In this document: in pieces, positions 45,411 to 55,728 of the stretch
How the letters are laid out: each line of letters opens with the position of its first letter
How positions within the stretch are numbered: the stretch's first letter is position 1
Source: Aureobasidium sp. EXF-3400
Lineage: Eukaryota > Ascomycota > Dothideomycetes > Dothideales > Saccotheciaceae
NCBI GenBank assembly: GCA_024195585.1
Contig: SWBL01000195.1
Coordinates: 31,176-95,175 of the forward strand
Reading direction: 5' to 3'
Length of the DNA: 64,000 nt
Notes under the pieces: model-generated
What the model saw: the letters and a program-made list of their open reading frames with translations, nothing else
What the model was told of the DNA's origin: nothing
Database searches by the model: none
Made by a program: the position numbers and the translations under genes

Positions 45411-46301
45411 CTACTTCTTGCCTTTCTTTTTACTATTGATATCTGGCTTGACCGCATCTTTGACATAACCACCCTTTACGAACGCATCTCTCGCAGCGGT
45501 ATTGATCAACCTAAAGCGATCAGGACCCAAATGCACACCACCATACCATCTCGTCACCACAACCATGACATCCCAGATATCCATCAGTTGCATGAGATGC
45601 AACAATCTACCACCCGCAGCAGTCTCGCCATCATCATCGCAGTCCTGAAAAGCAGTCTCGTTAGGCCCATGAATACGCCATGCCGTAATATTATGTGAAG
45701 CTTTGGCGACTTTCTTGTCCGTAGCAAGCAAATGAGCCAAAAAAGACTTTGCTTCTGCTGGCGAATTCACCACAGCCGCTCTAGCAACAAAGACTGACTT
45801 CTTCTCTGTAAAAGGGTCGGAGAGGGTCCATGGTGGTTCCTTGTCTGAGAGCAAGTCTACCGACTGCATTTCGTCAGGAAGAGTTTCTTCAGCATCGTCG
45901 TCGGAGAGTTGCTGACCTCTCCTTTGACCATCTTGTTGCTTTTCAATCCCTTGACTTTGGCTGCTGTGTTGCTCGTACTGCTGAAGCCTCTGCATGACTT
46001 CCTCCACCAGATCGAATATACATGGTGACCCTGGTTGATAGACTTCTGCGAGCACCTCTCTAGCAACATCAACGGCATGGGAACCTTGGCCTTTTGGAAT
46101 GTTGTCGCCGACAGACTGGGTACCCAGGATTGAAGGAGGTGCATCGGGGTAGTCTGGTGGGAATTCGAGGCGGAGTGATATGTGGACTTCTCCGGGTAGG
46201 TCTAGAGAGCAGATTGTTGGGTTTTGAGACAGGACGAGGAGTGTTGATTCGGAGTAGATTGCGTTTATTGCTTGACATTCATCTTCCAAGGCAGAGTCCA
46301 T
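45411..46301 (-). CDS. YIH1: YIH1/IMPACT homologue, RWD plus UPF0029 domains
   Basis: Single exon, 296 residues from ATG 46301 (MDSALEDECQAINAIY). Residues 1-110 form an RWD domain (LRLEFPPDYPDAPPSIL). After a Gln/Asp-rich linker, residues from about 160 form the UPF0029/IMPACT domain (DPFTEKKSVFVARAAVVNSPAEAKSFLAHLL, DDDGETAAGGRLLHLM, VVVTRWYGGVHLGPDRFRLIN). The family binds Gcn1 and restrains activation of the Gcn2 kinase during amino-acid shortage; cytosolic. The C-terminus is Lys-rich. It is convergent with the kinesin gene (293 bases between stops) and divergent from Prp45. Confidence 0.95.
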   Translation of the reverse strand: MDSALEDECQAINAIYSESTLLVLSQNPTICSLDLPGEVHISLRLEFPPDYPDAPPSILGTQSVGDNIPKGQGSHAVDVAREVLAEVYQPGSPCIFDLVEEVMQRLQQYEQHSSQSQGIEKQQDGQRRGQQLSDDDAEETLPDEMQSVDLLSDKEPPWTLSDPFTEKKSVFVARAAVVNSPAEAKSFLAHLLATDKKVAKASHNITAWRIHGPNETAFQDCDDDGETAAGGRLLHLMQLMDIWDVMVVVTRWYGGVHLGPDRFRLINTAARDAFVKGGYVKDAVKPDINSKKKGKK

Positions 46302-46813
46302 TTAGAGGGTATGTGAATTTTTGGGGTTTGCTTATTGCATAGAGCAGAAGTGTCCTTGATTGGATACTGCTAGATATCAGCTATGGCTACCATCATGATC
46401 TTAGATATGACACGAACGAATAAGATTTTCGAGATTTTTGGCAGACGAGTCGAAAATTACGATAACAATGGTCGAGGATAATGGTGTCTGAGGATGAATC
46501 AAAAGATATAACAATGCCAAGACCATGGTGAACGTCAGAGTTGGGCGGAAGTAGATTCAAGTCGAGACTTCAAGGTTTCTTCTGCATACCGCATCAACAC
46601 CAGCATCAGATCCTTGGTCTACGTGGAGCCTTACATTCGAACCGAACTCTGCTAGAAGCAGTCTTGTCGTTATCGCGTAGTGACAAGTTTCCACACCCAT
46701 CTCGCATTCGTCGTCGCGCGTAGCCAAGCCACTGAGCTCACGCGCAAGTCACTTTTACGACCATCGCCGTCAACCTACAGCGTTCATTGCGACAAGCCAC
46801 AACGACAGCTATC
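46302..46813. promoter_or_regulatory. Divergent promoter between YIH1 and PRP45
   Basis: About 0.5 kb between outward-facing starts of two housekeeping-type genes. No other feature is recognised. Confidence 0.5.
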
Positions 46814-48595
46814 ATGTTCGCCGCATTGCCTCGACCGCGTTACACTGGTGAAGAGGAGGAGCAAAGACAGTCGGTAGGCCCCCGAATCATTGGCGCCGAC
46901 CAGGCAGCCTCACAGCAACTACAAGTCGCCAAGCGCAGCGGCATCCCTTCATACGGCCAGCGCAACAACTGGCGTCCTCGCGGCAATGAGGATTTCGGAG
47001 ATGGAGGTGCCTATCCTGAAGTCTCGGTCGCTCAATACCCTCTGGACATGGGCAGGAAGCATGCATCCTCTTCGAATGCTCTTACTTTGAGCGTCAATGC
47101 TGAGGGTCAGGTTGACTATACCGCTATCGCAAAGCGTGGTCATGCAGAGAACAGGATTGTGCATGCTTCCTTCAAGGATCTGATCCCGCTCAGACACCAG
47201 GCAAACGCTGGCGAAATTTCGCTCGCCCGTCCCGACGAGGAAACTGTCGCGGAGACAAAGAGAAAGACAGAATTAGCACTGGCAACTCTGGTCGCTGGTG
47301 CAAGTGCTGCTCAGCGTCCCAAGAACGTCAAGGGTGTCGAAAAGAGAGAGGCCTCATATGTTCGCTACACACCCGCCAACCAAATGGGCAACGACCACTC
47401 CAAAAAGGGCGACCGCATCATGAAGATCATGTCCCGCCAGATCGATCCTATGGAACCTCCCAAGTTCAAAGCAAAGAAGATTCCCGGAAGACCTCCATCA
47501 CCTCCTCCTCCGGTCATGCACTCTCCACCTCGCAAACTCACTGCCGAGGACCAAGAAGCCTGGCGCATTCCTCCCACCGTCTCAAACTGGAAGAACCCCA
47601 AGGGTTACACAGTGCCACTCGACAAGAGATTGGCAGCAGATGGAAGAGGCCTGCAAGACGTAACCATCAACGACAAATTCGCCTCGTTCGCCGAAGCCCT
47701 ACAAACCGCCGATCGCCACGCCCGCGAAGAAGTAAAGTCCAGAGCACTAATGCAACAACGCCTCGCCGAAAAGGAAAAGGAACAGAAAGAAGACAACCTC
47801 CGCTTGCTCGCCCAAAAGGCCCGCGAGGAGAAGGCTGGCGCATCCGCTGCGAGAAAACCATCTGCTCGCGACGACTCACGCAGCAGAAGCAGAAGCATCG
47901 ACAGTTACTCCTCCCGCTCATCCCGCTCCCCCTCCCAAGATGAAACCGAGACCGACCGCCTCGCACGCGAAAAGCAGCGCCAGGAACGCCGCCGCGACGC
48001 CCAACGCGAAATGCGCCAGAAAAATATGGGCCACGAACGCCGCATGCAAACTCTCGCCCGCTCCCAAAACCGCGACATTTCCGAAAAGGTTGCACTGGGT
48101 CTTGCGAAACCCACACAGAGTAAAGAAACAATGTACGACTCACGCTTATTCAATCAATCTTCTGGATTCGCAGCTGGATTCAACGAAGATCAAGCATACG
48201 ATAAACCTCTCTTTGCAGACAGAGAAGCACTAAACTCCATCTATCGCCCTCAATTAGATGCCGATGACGGCGAAGATGCAGGAGAAACTCTAGATGCCAT
48301 TCAGAAAACCTCGAGGTTTGAAACTTTAGGTAAAGCTCCTAAAGAGGGAATGAAGAGCGCTAAAGCTGCTGAGCAAAGAGAAGGTCCTGTGATATTTGAG
48401 CGCGACAATGGGGATCCGTTTGGTGTGGAGCAGATGATTGCCGATGCGCAGAGTAAGAAGAGTGGGGATGTGGCGGCGGGAAGTGCTTCTGTTGCTGGCA
48501 AGGGGGTTAAGAGGTATGGGCTTAATGAAGGTGGAGAGGAGCAGGAAGAGAGAGGGAGTAAGAGGGCTAGGATTGAGGATGATGACGATGAGTAA
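46814..48595 (+). CDS. PRP45: Pre-mRNA-processing protein 45 (SNW/SKIP)
   Basis: Single exon, 593 residues from ATG 46814 (MFAALPRPRYTGEEE); the frame upstream adds only nine unlikely residues. The conserved SKIP/SNW region starts at about residue 80. The family motif PPTVSNWKNPKGYTVPLDKRLA lies near 255 and is followed by QDVTINDKFASFAEALQTADRHAREEVKSRA. A charged, Arg/Ser-rich stretch (SRSRSIDSYSSRSSRSPSQDE) and a Lys/Arg/Glu-rich helix follow. The family belongs to the Prp19-associated complex of the active spliceosome and also acts in transcription. It is nuclear. The length is usual for filamentous fungi. Confidence 0.96.
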   Translation: MFAALPRPRYTGEEEEQRQSVGPRIIGADQAASQQLQVAKRSGIPSYGQRNNWRPRGNEDFGDGGAYPEVSVAQYPLDMGRKHASSSNALTLSVNAEGQVDYTAIAKRGHAENRIVHASFKDLIPLRHQANAGEISLARPDEETVAETKRKTELALATLVAGASAAQRPKNVKGVEKREASYVRYTPANQMGNDHSKKGDRIMKIMSRQIDPMEPPKFKAKKIPGRPPSPPPPVMHSPPRKLTAEDQEAWRIPPTVSNWKNPKGYTVPLDKRLAADGRGLQDVTINDKFASFAEALQTADRHAREEVKSRALMQQRLAEKEKEQKEDNLRLLAQKAREEKAGASAARKPSARDDSRSRSRSIDSYSSRSSRSPSQDETETDRLAREKQRQERRRDAQREMRQKNMGHERRMQTLARSQNRDISEKVALGLAKPTQSKETMYDSRLFNQSSGFAAGFNEDQAYDKPLFADREALNSIYRPQLDADDGEDAGETLDAIQKTSRFETLGKAPKEGMKSAKAAEQREGPVIFERDNGDPFGVEQMIADAQSKKSGDVAAGSASVAGKGVKRYGLNEGGEEQEERGSKRARIEDDDDE

Positions 48596-49085
48596 GGACT
48601 CCCTCTATTCTTTGATATCCTGCTTCTCAAAAGTAGTCTTCGATATGCTGCAAATCTTTGATCTGATTCTCCACATTTGCTCTGCTCAGGAAATCAGGCT
48701 ACGCGTGTCAGAGTTAGGTATGGAATAAGCTGTTGAGTCGAAGATGCCCGGAAGGAATTGTCAAACCTACCTAGTTGGATGTGTCGACGCAGATGTTTGA
48801 ATGTGCTCAAAGTCGAAGGACAGGGTCAAGCAGTGATTAGGGGTCAGAATGACAGTCCGACTGTCTTCACGCGAATCACAGTTTCACGTCTTGCAACACA
48901 GTCTTATCATGGTGAAATACGCTTAATGTTCGAGCGGTGAGGGTATCTTCCAGTCAGCGTAATTTGTGTATCCTCTCATTTACGATCTTTAATTCCTACT
49001 ATCTTTCACTCTTCCCAAAACGCCAGAATCCCAATAAACGCCACGCTCATATGCATCCCAAACACTCTTTATTCCCTGCACTCCC
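48596..49085. other. Convergent intergenic region, PRP45 and UBC7
   Basis: About 0.5 kb between facing stop codons. No supported gene is seen. Confidence 0.45.
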
Positions 49086-49660
49086 TCACAGTCCCAGCGA
49101 TCTTCTAACATCCTGCTTGACCTTTTTCTCAAACTCTGCTCTTCTTTCTCTCCACATCCTTGCCGCATCAACGTTTGCAGGGGACTCATCGTTGGGCTCA
49201 GCCAGCATGCTCATAACACTGATCAAGATCTTTTCCACACTCTGGATCGGGCTCCAGCGCTCTGAGGCGTGTTCGTAGTGATTGGGGTCGTCGCCGGGAG
49301 GGTGGAGGATAGAGATACAGACGACGCCGTTTGGATATACTGTTGCTTGCGATTAGTATACAATCTCGTGGAAGATAGAAGAAGGTGTAGGGAGGAGTGG
49401 GGAGGTAACATACCATTCGGATGCCAAATATCAGAGAGAAACTTCATCGTCGGCGGCATCAAAGGGTAATCCTTAGGGAACTTGAGTTCAGCGGGGAAAA
49501 TACCGCCTTCGTAGGGAGTGCCCTCTGGTCCTTCAATCAGTGCTTCCCAGACGAAGAGGTCGTCTTCTTCGACGGGGCCGGCGGTGATGCCATCAGGTGG
49601 GTCTTGGGTGAGATGCTTGTATTCTTGGAATAGGCGTTTGGAGGCCACTGATGTTGTCAT
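49086..49660 (-). CDS. UBC7: Ubiquitin-conjugating enzyme E2, Ubc7/UBE2G2 type
   Basis: Two exons: 49660-49414 and 49339-49086, with an intron at 49340-49413 (GTATGT...CAG, 74 bases). The start at 49660 gives [20 protein letters not shown], the family N-terminus, despite an open frame upstream. The product is 166 residues. The catalytic Cys (about 90) lies in [20 protein letters not shown], after the HPN motif split by the intron, and is followed by the acidic-loop region [39 protein letters not shown], diagnostic for Ubc7 and UBE2G. The enzyme works with Hrd1 and Doa10 ligases in ER-associated degradation. Confidence 0.95.
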
Positions 49661-50357
49661 TGTGTGTGTTGAGGTATGCGAAAGGTGAGGAGTAGAGATG
49701 TGGAAGGGTGGGTTTGGTTGCTCGGTGAGTTGAGTGATTGTGAGGGTGATTGGCGTGGCCACGGTGGTGGAAGCCGATGGACCCTGCATGTTCTGATGAT
49801 GCGTTGTGAATATTCTCGTGTGCAAAAGTCGGTGTACAAAAGACTATTGCTTACACCAACCACATGTCCCAATTATCTTGAATATTCGATGGCATGTCCT
49901 TGTGTGAGCGTTCGCCCAATGCATCATGTGCAGAGATACCATATAATCGACATGTGAGAGATCTCGCGCCAGACCGGCTCTCTCAAATTCTCACATCTTG
50001 TCATTGCATTCATGTTGGCATTTGTATAAGACAAAGCCAAAACAGAATGGACATGCTAAACCTCGAAGAGATGTTATGAAAGAAAAATAGATTTCTAGCT
50101 TTGATCCCTTTGCTCTTTCTTTCATCAGCTTTTGTCTTTTTGTTCATTACACTCAATGTCGATATCATCTTCTTTGTACTACACACAAGTCTATTGTTCT
50201 GCCCCAAACCTCCATCCACCATGTAGACTCTCAAGTATCTATAAAGACACCTCCCTACTGCCATCAATCTGCACCTCATTCAAACACAGCAACTGCAAAC
50301 CAAAGCCAAAGACAAACAGACACCCCAAACACCCATCTACACACTAAACATATCAAG
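49661..50357. other. Divergent region between UBC7 and small Cys-rich gene
   Basis: About 0.7 kb between outward-facing starts. The right 150 bases are CA-rich (CACCTCATTCAAACACAGCA and following), a likely leader for the gene at 50358. No other gene is supported. Confidence 0.45.
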
Positions 50358-50525
50358 ATGTGCAACCACATTAACACCACCACTCCCTCCTCGTCTAACC
50401 TCCCTGAGCTCTCCTACGGCGCTAGATTCTCTTGTCAGACTTGCTACCAGCCTCTTCAGTGGAACCCTTACTACAAGATGTGGTACTGCTGGTTCTGCCG
50501 TCGTCCTATGAACCCTTCTATGTAA
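50358..50525 (+). CDS. Small Cys-rich protein with two CxxC knuckles
   Basis: A 55-residue frame beginning MCNHINTTTPSSSN. Cys26-x2-Cys29 (SCQTCYQ) and Cys44-x2-Cys47 (YCWFCRR) make a zinc-ribbon-like pair in an aromatic-rich context (QWNPYYKMWYCWF). The codons are well behaved and the leader CA-rich, so I regard it as real. The stop TAA lies inside a perfect 5' splice site (AT-GTAAGT at 50521), with an acceptor TTTTAG near 50571. Splicing there would replace the last codon and add CSLGFSVK plus either a few more residues or a further exon. No family is recognised; zinc binding is inferred. Confidence 0.6.
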   Translation: MCNHINTTTPSSSNLPELSYGARFSCQTCYQPLQWNPYYKMWYCWFCRRPMNPSM

Positions 50526-51646
50526 GTGGTGCGTAAAACACGAGTTGGGTTACTTATGAGTCTCTTTTAGGTGTTCTTTGGGCTTTTCAGTCAAGGTATG
50601 CTGTTTGTTTTCGATCACTAAATCAATCTTTTTTTCTTCTTCAATCTTATTTTTCCGTTAATATGTAATATATGATATGAATGCAGTGCAATTCTTGATA
50701 TACCGGTGCTGTATATGAAGGAAGGCGACCATTTGGGGCTGCGATAGCATCATGCATTTCTGTAGTCGTGTGCACCCAACCGACTTGTCGAGTTACTCAC
50801 CCGGGCAGTCGTGTGTAGTGCAAGAAGCGATCCTGGAATATCCATAGTATCTCACGTCTCCAACCCGGTACGTAAGTAGTATAAGATACAATCCTAGGAC
50901 GTCAAGGACACTTCCTGATGTATTGATTGTTGCCTGTTTACGATTGTCAGCATTGCTCAAAAATATGAAAGAACGCCCCATAGGGGAATGGTACCTACCA
51001 TACCATCTACAGCAGATAGTAGTAAGGTGAAGGAGATCAAAGGTAAGGTGTGCAGAAGGGGACAGCTGCTTGTAGTAGGACATGAGCAGAAAGTGCAAAA
51101 AGGAAATGGTCGCGCTCATAGTCGACCTCGAGTACTCACTCGCTATGTGCTCACATTTAGAGGTTGACCCAGCCTGGGTTGGAATCAATCCCCTAAACTA
51201 CAGAGTGCATTGTCTGCCCTGGAAACAATTGAATGTATACTCACGATATTGAGATCTTAGACTCATGCTCCTCAAGGCACAGCCCCTGTTTAGTCTTCTT
51301 AATTTAACTGTCTACTTCACAATGCCATAGGTGCCTAGATGTCAATCAACATGCAGCCATTGTGAGAGAGTCAATCAAATTGGTATAAGGAAGGGTGTAG
51401 TCATGTGTGGAAGACCAAAGACGAGCGTGCCTGCCATCACTGCTCGTGTTAGCTGCAGCCTTCCATTGTGACAACAGACAAAAGCAGAAGGCGCCAACCC
51501 GTCGTCTCCGACTAATCACATCAACAAAAGCAGAAGGTGCTTCTAACTTCCTTCACCTCACAACAGGTACTCATCACTCGCACTTACCAAAACACTCCAT
51601 CATACCTACCTCATTCCACTACCAACTCACCTCACACCCGACCATC
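50526..51646. other. Intergenic region between two small Cys-rich genes
   Basis: About 1.1 kb. The first 200 bases may contain introns and 3' exons of the gene at 50358 (donors at 50521 and near 50598). The rest has no supported gene; the stretch before 51647 is CA-rich, as for a leader. Confidence 0.4.
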
Positions 51647-51883
51647 ATGTGCACCAGAAGAGTCAGCCGCTATAAGACCTGCACCTACCGCTTCCACAAG
51701 ACGTTCGAAGAAAAACTGTGTGTCAAGAAAGGAGCCATTGCTCTTTGCCGTCCTTGGGAGTGGTTGTTCATCAACGAGCTTCCCAACAGTGAGCCTTGCC
51801 CTTGCGAGCAGTGTGCTGAGGCCCTTGAACGCAAGATGGCACAGCAGAATGGTGGTCGTCACAAGAAGGACATCTCTCGGTGA
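51647..51883 (+). CDS. Met-Cys small zinc-binding-type protein, member 1
   Basis: A 78-residue protein starting MCTRRVSRYKTCTYRF. Cys positions 2, 12, 25, 34, 51, 53 and 56 follow the spacing found in three minus-strand proteins between 55.2 and 56.8 kb (C2-x9-C12, then C about 10-13 later, then x8-9-C, and a terminal C-x2-C, here PCPCEQC). The place of His14 is taken by Tyr, with His at 17, so this is the most diverged member. The tail is basic (GRHKKDISR). ATG 51647 is preceded by CGACCATC; the long upstream frame has no protein character. Zinc binding is inferred from Cys spacing; function unknown. Confidence 0.65.
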   Translation: MCTRRVSRYKTCTYRFHKTFEEKLCVKKGAIALCRPWEWLFINELPNSEPCPCEQCAEALERKMAQQNGGRHKKDISR

Positions 51884-52119
51884 TGTGCTGAGGTGTGTTT
51901 ACATGTTGGTGTGTTTTCCTGATCCAGGTTGCTGATGATGTTAGCTTTAACGTGACTGCTGTGGTAGTCAAGGAGAGCATGAGCTAAATCACTACAAGCA
52001 AGACACAGTCCAGGACATAGTTCAAAGAAGCTGGCCGGAAATCGAAAAGACCATGAGCGAGCCAGAGTGGTAGTCAATTCGGGAAGGGGTTGTTCTTTGA
52101 TTCGTCAAGATGGCCATAA

Positions 52120-53207
52120 TCACATCTCCATCTCATCAGGATTGTGTCCCTTCTTCTTTGCCTCTTCCAACTTCTTCTTAGTCTTTTGTTTCGAGTCCTC
52201 GATCCAAGCATCATAAGAACCGTCTGCAATCTTTGCAGCAGTGACACCCTTCATCAATTCACCCACGAAACCGACAAAGTTGTGTCTGCGAAGAGCATTT
52301 TCCCACTGCCATGCGCGACGCTTCTCTTCCTCGCGGTATACCATATCTTCGTCCCCGAACTCTCTTGCCTTGACTCGTAGATCTTGGCACATGGCCAGTA
52401 GGTTGAAGCGGATCTCGTTTGAAGGATATCTCTCGATGCGGCGTTGGAGGACAGGGATGACCTTCTCGGCGAAGTCTGTGGGGGCACAAGGACCATGGTT
52501 GATGGGAGCTTCCTGTAGACCGTCGAGTTCGTACAGTTTGCCGTTGATGCTGGTGTAGGCGATGAAGTGGAAGAGGTCGTCGTCCTGAGTGGCCATGCGG
52601 GTTTCGTCTGACACGAACGGCGAGCTGCGGGCGAAAGAGTTGTGGGTGTCGCGAATGAGGTCGCTGTTACTGAGAGCCTCGCCGCGAATCTGAAACTGTC
52701 AGTCTAGGTTCAAGAAGTGGTCGCTGCAGTTGTCAACATACATCTGGTGGGAAGGCGGCGGTAAAGTCCTTGAAGTCTGTCAAATGAGGACCCAGCTCGA
52801 CACCATCGGCATTGTCCTTGTTCATCAAGACACTGAGCAGCGCTTGTGTACCACAAGCATTCTGGATAGTCTGAGCGGCGAACCACACCTTGCCCTTGCC
52901 ATCGCCTCCACTGCCAGCATCGTCCAGATTGTATGTTGCTTCAAAGTCGAATTGGCCATCTAACGGGCCATCTGATTTGCGACCATCGTTGTTGTACTTG
53001 AAAAGAAAGATAACTCCTAACGGTGAGAGCTGGCCCAGAGATTGTGCGTCTAATGAGATGAGTTCCTCGAATTGAACATTCTTGACACCGAGATTCTCTA
53101 GCAAGTATGTGAAGACGCCCTTTGATTTATCAGTATGCGCATAAAGAGTGATCATCGAACATGAGACTTACAGCGTCTGACTCGATTGTGTTCCAGCCTC
53201 CAGACAT
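52120..53207 (-). CDS. Ubiquitin C-terminal hydrolase, UCH37/UCHL5 type
   Basis: Three exons: 53207-53172, 53119-52742 and 52689-52120; introns are 52 and 52 bases with GT-AG ends. The 36-base first exon encodes MSGGWNTIESDA, which joins GVFTYLLENLGVKNVQFEELISLD. The product is 327 residues. The peptidase C12 catalytic set is complete: Gln95 and Cys101 in QTIQNACGTQALLSVL, His179 in DLFHFIAY and Asp194 in KLYELDGLQ. The C-terminal helical extension (ALRRHNFVGFVGELMKGVTAAK, then Lys-rich) is the UCH37 ULD region that docks on proteasomal Rpn13 in animals and S. pombe. The enzyme trims ubiquitin chains. The 3' end lies next to the small Cys-rich gene at 51647. Confidence 0.95.
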
Positions 53208-53439
53208 GTTTGCTGCAATCAAAAAGTGATGTTCAAGTTATGAAGCTCATTGCCGCAAACATTCATGCGTCATTAGTGTACAGCTTTATGCCAAGCCCGC
53301 TCGGTGATCGGCGTTTCGGCTTAAGTGACCTCCGCTCGCCAGCCCATACCGTTTTTGCAAAAGGAGGTGCCCTAAGGAAATTTTCATTTGTCTAGCAAAA
53401 AATCTACACTGGACAGGTACCTGTCTCAGGAGCAAAAGA

Positions 53440-53533
53440 TGGAGTAGCTGGGAATCGAACCCAGAACCTTCTCCACTCAGTAATGCTCGAAGAGCAATGC
53501 TAAGAAGATGTCATACCACTAGACCACAACCCC
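53440..53533 (-). tRNA. tRNA-Ala (AGC) with a 22-base intron
   Basis: Read on the minus strand the gene starts GGGGTTGTGGTCTAGTGG and ends CTACTCC plus discriminator A. The acceptor stem pairs with G3-U70 (the alanine identity element) and one U6-U67 mismatch. The D arm has the invariant A14 and GG, the anticodon stem TCTTC/GGAGA, and loop TTAGCA gives anticodon AGC. The T arm is CTGGG-TTCGATT-CCCAG, containing the B box GGTTCGATTCC. An intron of about 22 bases (TTGCTCTTCGAG... to ...CTGAG) follows position 37 and includes GCT that can pair with the anticodon. A TTTT terminator follows at 53434-53437. The D arm resembles fungal Pro and Gln tRNAs more than usual Ala ones. Confidence 0.87.
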
Positions 53534-53685
53534 AATTGATGAAAGCGTTTGAATTGTTAGCTTTAACAATCTTTGGTATCACTGCCCTCACTCATTCAGG
53601 GAGGTAATCAAAGGATAAGTCATCGTCTCGACAGACAGAGATGGTATGTAAACGACATGATTCGTAAGTCATGAGACTGCTTGCT

Positions 53686-54823
53686 CTACAGCTTGCTGGC
53701 TTCAGTTCCCTTTTCAAGCTCAATCACCAGCTTGCCGAATTGGCTCCCGTTCTTGATGTCCTCGAATAGACCATTGATAGCTTCGAGGTTATCAATGCCG
53801 GTCACCGATCTTGAGACGATGGGTCGAATGTTCTTGGACGATACGAAGCTGACCATGTCGGCAAATTCTTTTCGTGAGCCCATAGTAGAGCCACGAAGGT
53901 CGATATTCTTGAGGACAGCTGCCATTGTGAAAGGCATCTTCGGACCTGTCGTCATGCCATAAGAGACAATGACACCACCGGGCTGTAGAAGGTCAGTATT
54001 GCAACAGGCCTGCAAAAGATATACAACTCACCTTCATGATCTTGAAAGCCTTTGCGACAATGTCACCACCAGCACCGTCGATGACTGTATCCAAGAACTT
54101 TCGATCTTTTGGCAGTTGTTCCAACAGTTTCTTCTCCCAGTCATCCTCCTTGTATATGGCACCTCCAGCAGCACCTAGCTTCTTTGCTTTGTCGAGCTTT
54201 TCCTGGCTGCCACTCGTCACGAATACGTTCGCCCCAGCGGCAGTTGCAAACAGCAGTGCCATGAGGGCCACACCACCACCGATACCAGTGATAAGAACAT
54301 TACGGCCAGGTTTGCAATTGCCGCTCTTGGTGACAGTCGCTCTCCAAGCAGTCAGGCCCGTAAGAGGGAGTGCCGCAGCCTCGGTATTCGAGAGATGCTT
54401 GGGTGCCTCCTCCAACTCAGATGCATCAATGACCAAACTCTCGGTCAGAGTGCCCAAGGGATTAAGCTTTGTTCCGCCCAGGATAGCATAACCCTTGGGA
54501 TCTTCAGGACCTTCGGGGTCATCTTTCCATCCAGTGCCCGGGTTGAGGATGACACGCTTGTTTAGCCACTTCTTTGCTTCGGGGGACGATCCGGTCGAGG
54601 TGACGATGCCAGTGCCGTCTGCAAGTAATGGTACACCGAAAGTTGTGCCGGGGTATAGGTGCTGGCGAATGAAGTGGTCCCGGTGGTTCAATGCTGCGGC
54701 AGTAATCTTAACGACGACTTGATCATCTTTGGGCGTGCTTTCGGGTACATTGATCTTCTCTAGAGGGTAGTAAACTTGGCCGGGCTTGCCGTCGACCTTG
54801 CGGATCGTGATAGCTGCAGGCAT
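53686..54823 (-). CDS. Medium-chain (zinc-type) alcohol dehydrogenase/quinone reductase-like protein
   Basis: Two exons: 54823-54032 and 53982-53686, with a 49-base intron at 53983-54031 (GTGAGT...CAG); the join reads AFKIMK-PGGVIVSYG. The product is 362 residues from ATG 54823 (MPAAITIRKVDG). The GroES-like N-terminal domain has ALNHRDHFIRQHLYPG and LLADGTGIV, without the structural-zinc Cys cluster of true alcohol dehydrogenases. The Rossmann domain carries LITGIGGGVALMALLFATAAGANVFVTSGS for NADP(H). It groups by eye with YogA-type oxidoreductases of the MDR superfamily; substrate unknown. The tRNA-Ala lies 150 bases beyond the stop on the same strand. Confidence 0.88.
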
Positions 54824-55225
54824 GTTGCGAAAAGTATGGATCACGGATGTGTGAGTACAACAATCACGTCTTCTGTCTCAAAGATATTTACAAATCAATG
54901 TCGGGAGGACTCCGTTCATGCGGGTATTGCGGGGCGTGGATCAAGGTGGGGAGAGCTTGCGAGGGTGAATTTCAGCCGAGGCACTTGAGTATGCTGACTC
55001 AGCATCGTGCGACTTCGCGTCCTGCCATGAAAGGCTTCATTGTCTCCAAAGGTCAATACTAGGTATCCAGTTCACAGTTTTGATCATTTGAGTAGTCATC
55101 ATCTCATTCAATGCTAGGGACGCATATGTTCGAGCAGCAGAACTTGCTGCTGCTTCTCTGAAAGGTCTTCGTAATCCGACTTGTCCTCATGGACATCGCA
55201 TTCTCAACAATGCTCATAAATTCCA
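54824..55225. other. Intergenic: reductase promoter
   Basis: About 0.4 kb with the promoter of the leftward reductase gene and the 3' side of the leftward small gene at 55226. No other feature is seen. Confidence 0.4.
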
Positions 55226-55483
55226 TCAATCGATACGACGATACATAGCATCTGCAATATTCCTCTCCAAGGCTTCCTGGCGCATCTCCGCAAGACGTCG
55301 GTTCCATCTCACACAGTCTGGATGCTCGCAAGGGATATTGGTTCCCCCGAAGTGCTCCAGCTTCTCAAACTGCCACACGTTGGCAGGGCAAGCCACACCC
55401 GTACGTTTGGCGTTGGCGCAATAGTACTTGTAGACGAGCTCATGGCGGCACTGGTACCAGACTTTGCGCAACTCTCTGCACAT
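55226..55483 (-). CDS. Met-Cys small zinc-binding-type protein, member 2
   Basis: An 85-residue protein from ATG 55483 starting MCRELRKVWYQCRHEL. Cys2, Cys12, His14, Cys22, Cys32, Cys52 and Cys57 are candidate metal ligands; Trp9 is shared with members 3 and 4. The C-terminus is helical and charged (RWNRRLAEMRQEALERNIADAMYRRID). A short intron (55525-55564, GTAAGT...TAATAG) just upstream would join an in-frame exon starting at ATG 55679 (MGEDSIKNTSRVIDPRKQ), giving a longer protein of about 135 residues. I prefer the Met-Cys start because all relatives have it. Cytosolic or nuclear location is inferred from the absence of a signal peptide; function unknown. Confidence 0.65.
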   Translation of the reverse strand: MCRELRKVWYQCRHELVYKYYCANAKRTGVACPANVWQFEKLEHFGGTNIPCEHPDCVRWNRRLAEMRQEALERNIADAMYRRID

Positions 55484-55728
55484 GTTGACGACTGACTCGA
55501 AGTGAACTGCTGTCTTAACCAAACCTATTAGTCAAGCAACATGATTGGAACTGTTTGAACTTACCGGAAAGCCTTGCGGATTTGCCTGGATATGTCTCGG
55601 ATTTCTTTGACCACTTGAGGCTGTATTGCTTTCTGGGATCGATTACCCGAGAAGTATTTTTTATACTGTCTTCGCCCATGAGTACAGCGAACTGGGCATT
55701 GTGACCAGTGGACAGCACAACAGCCACG

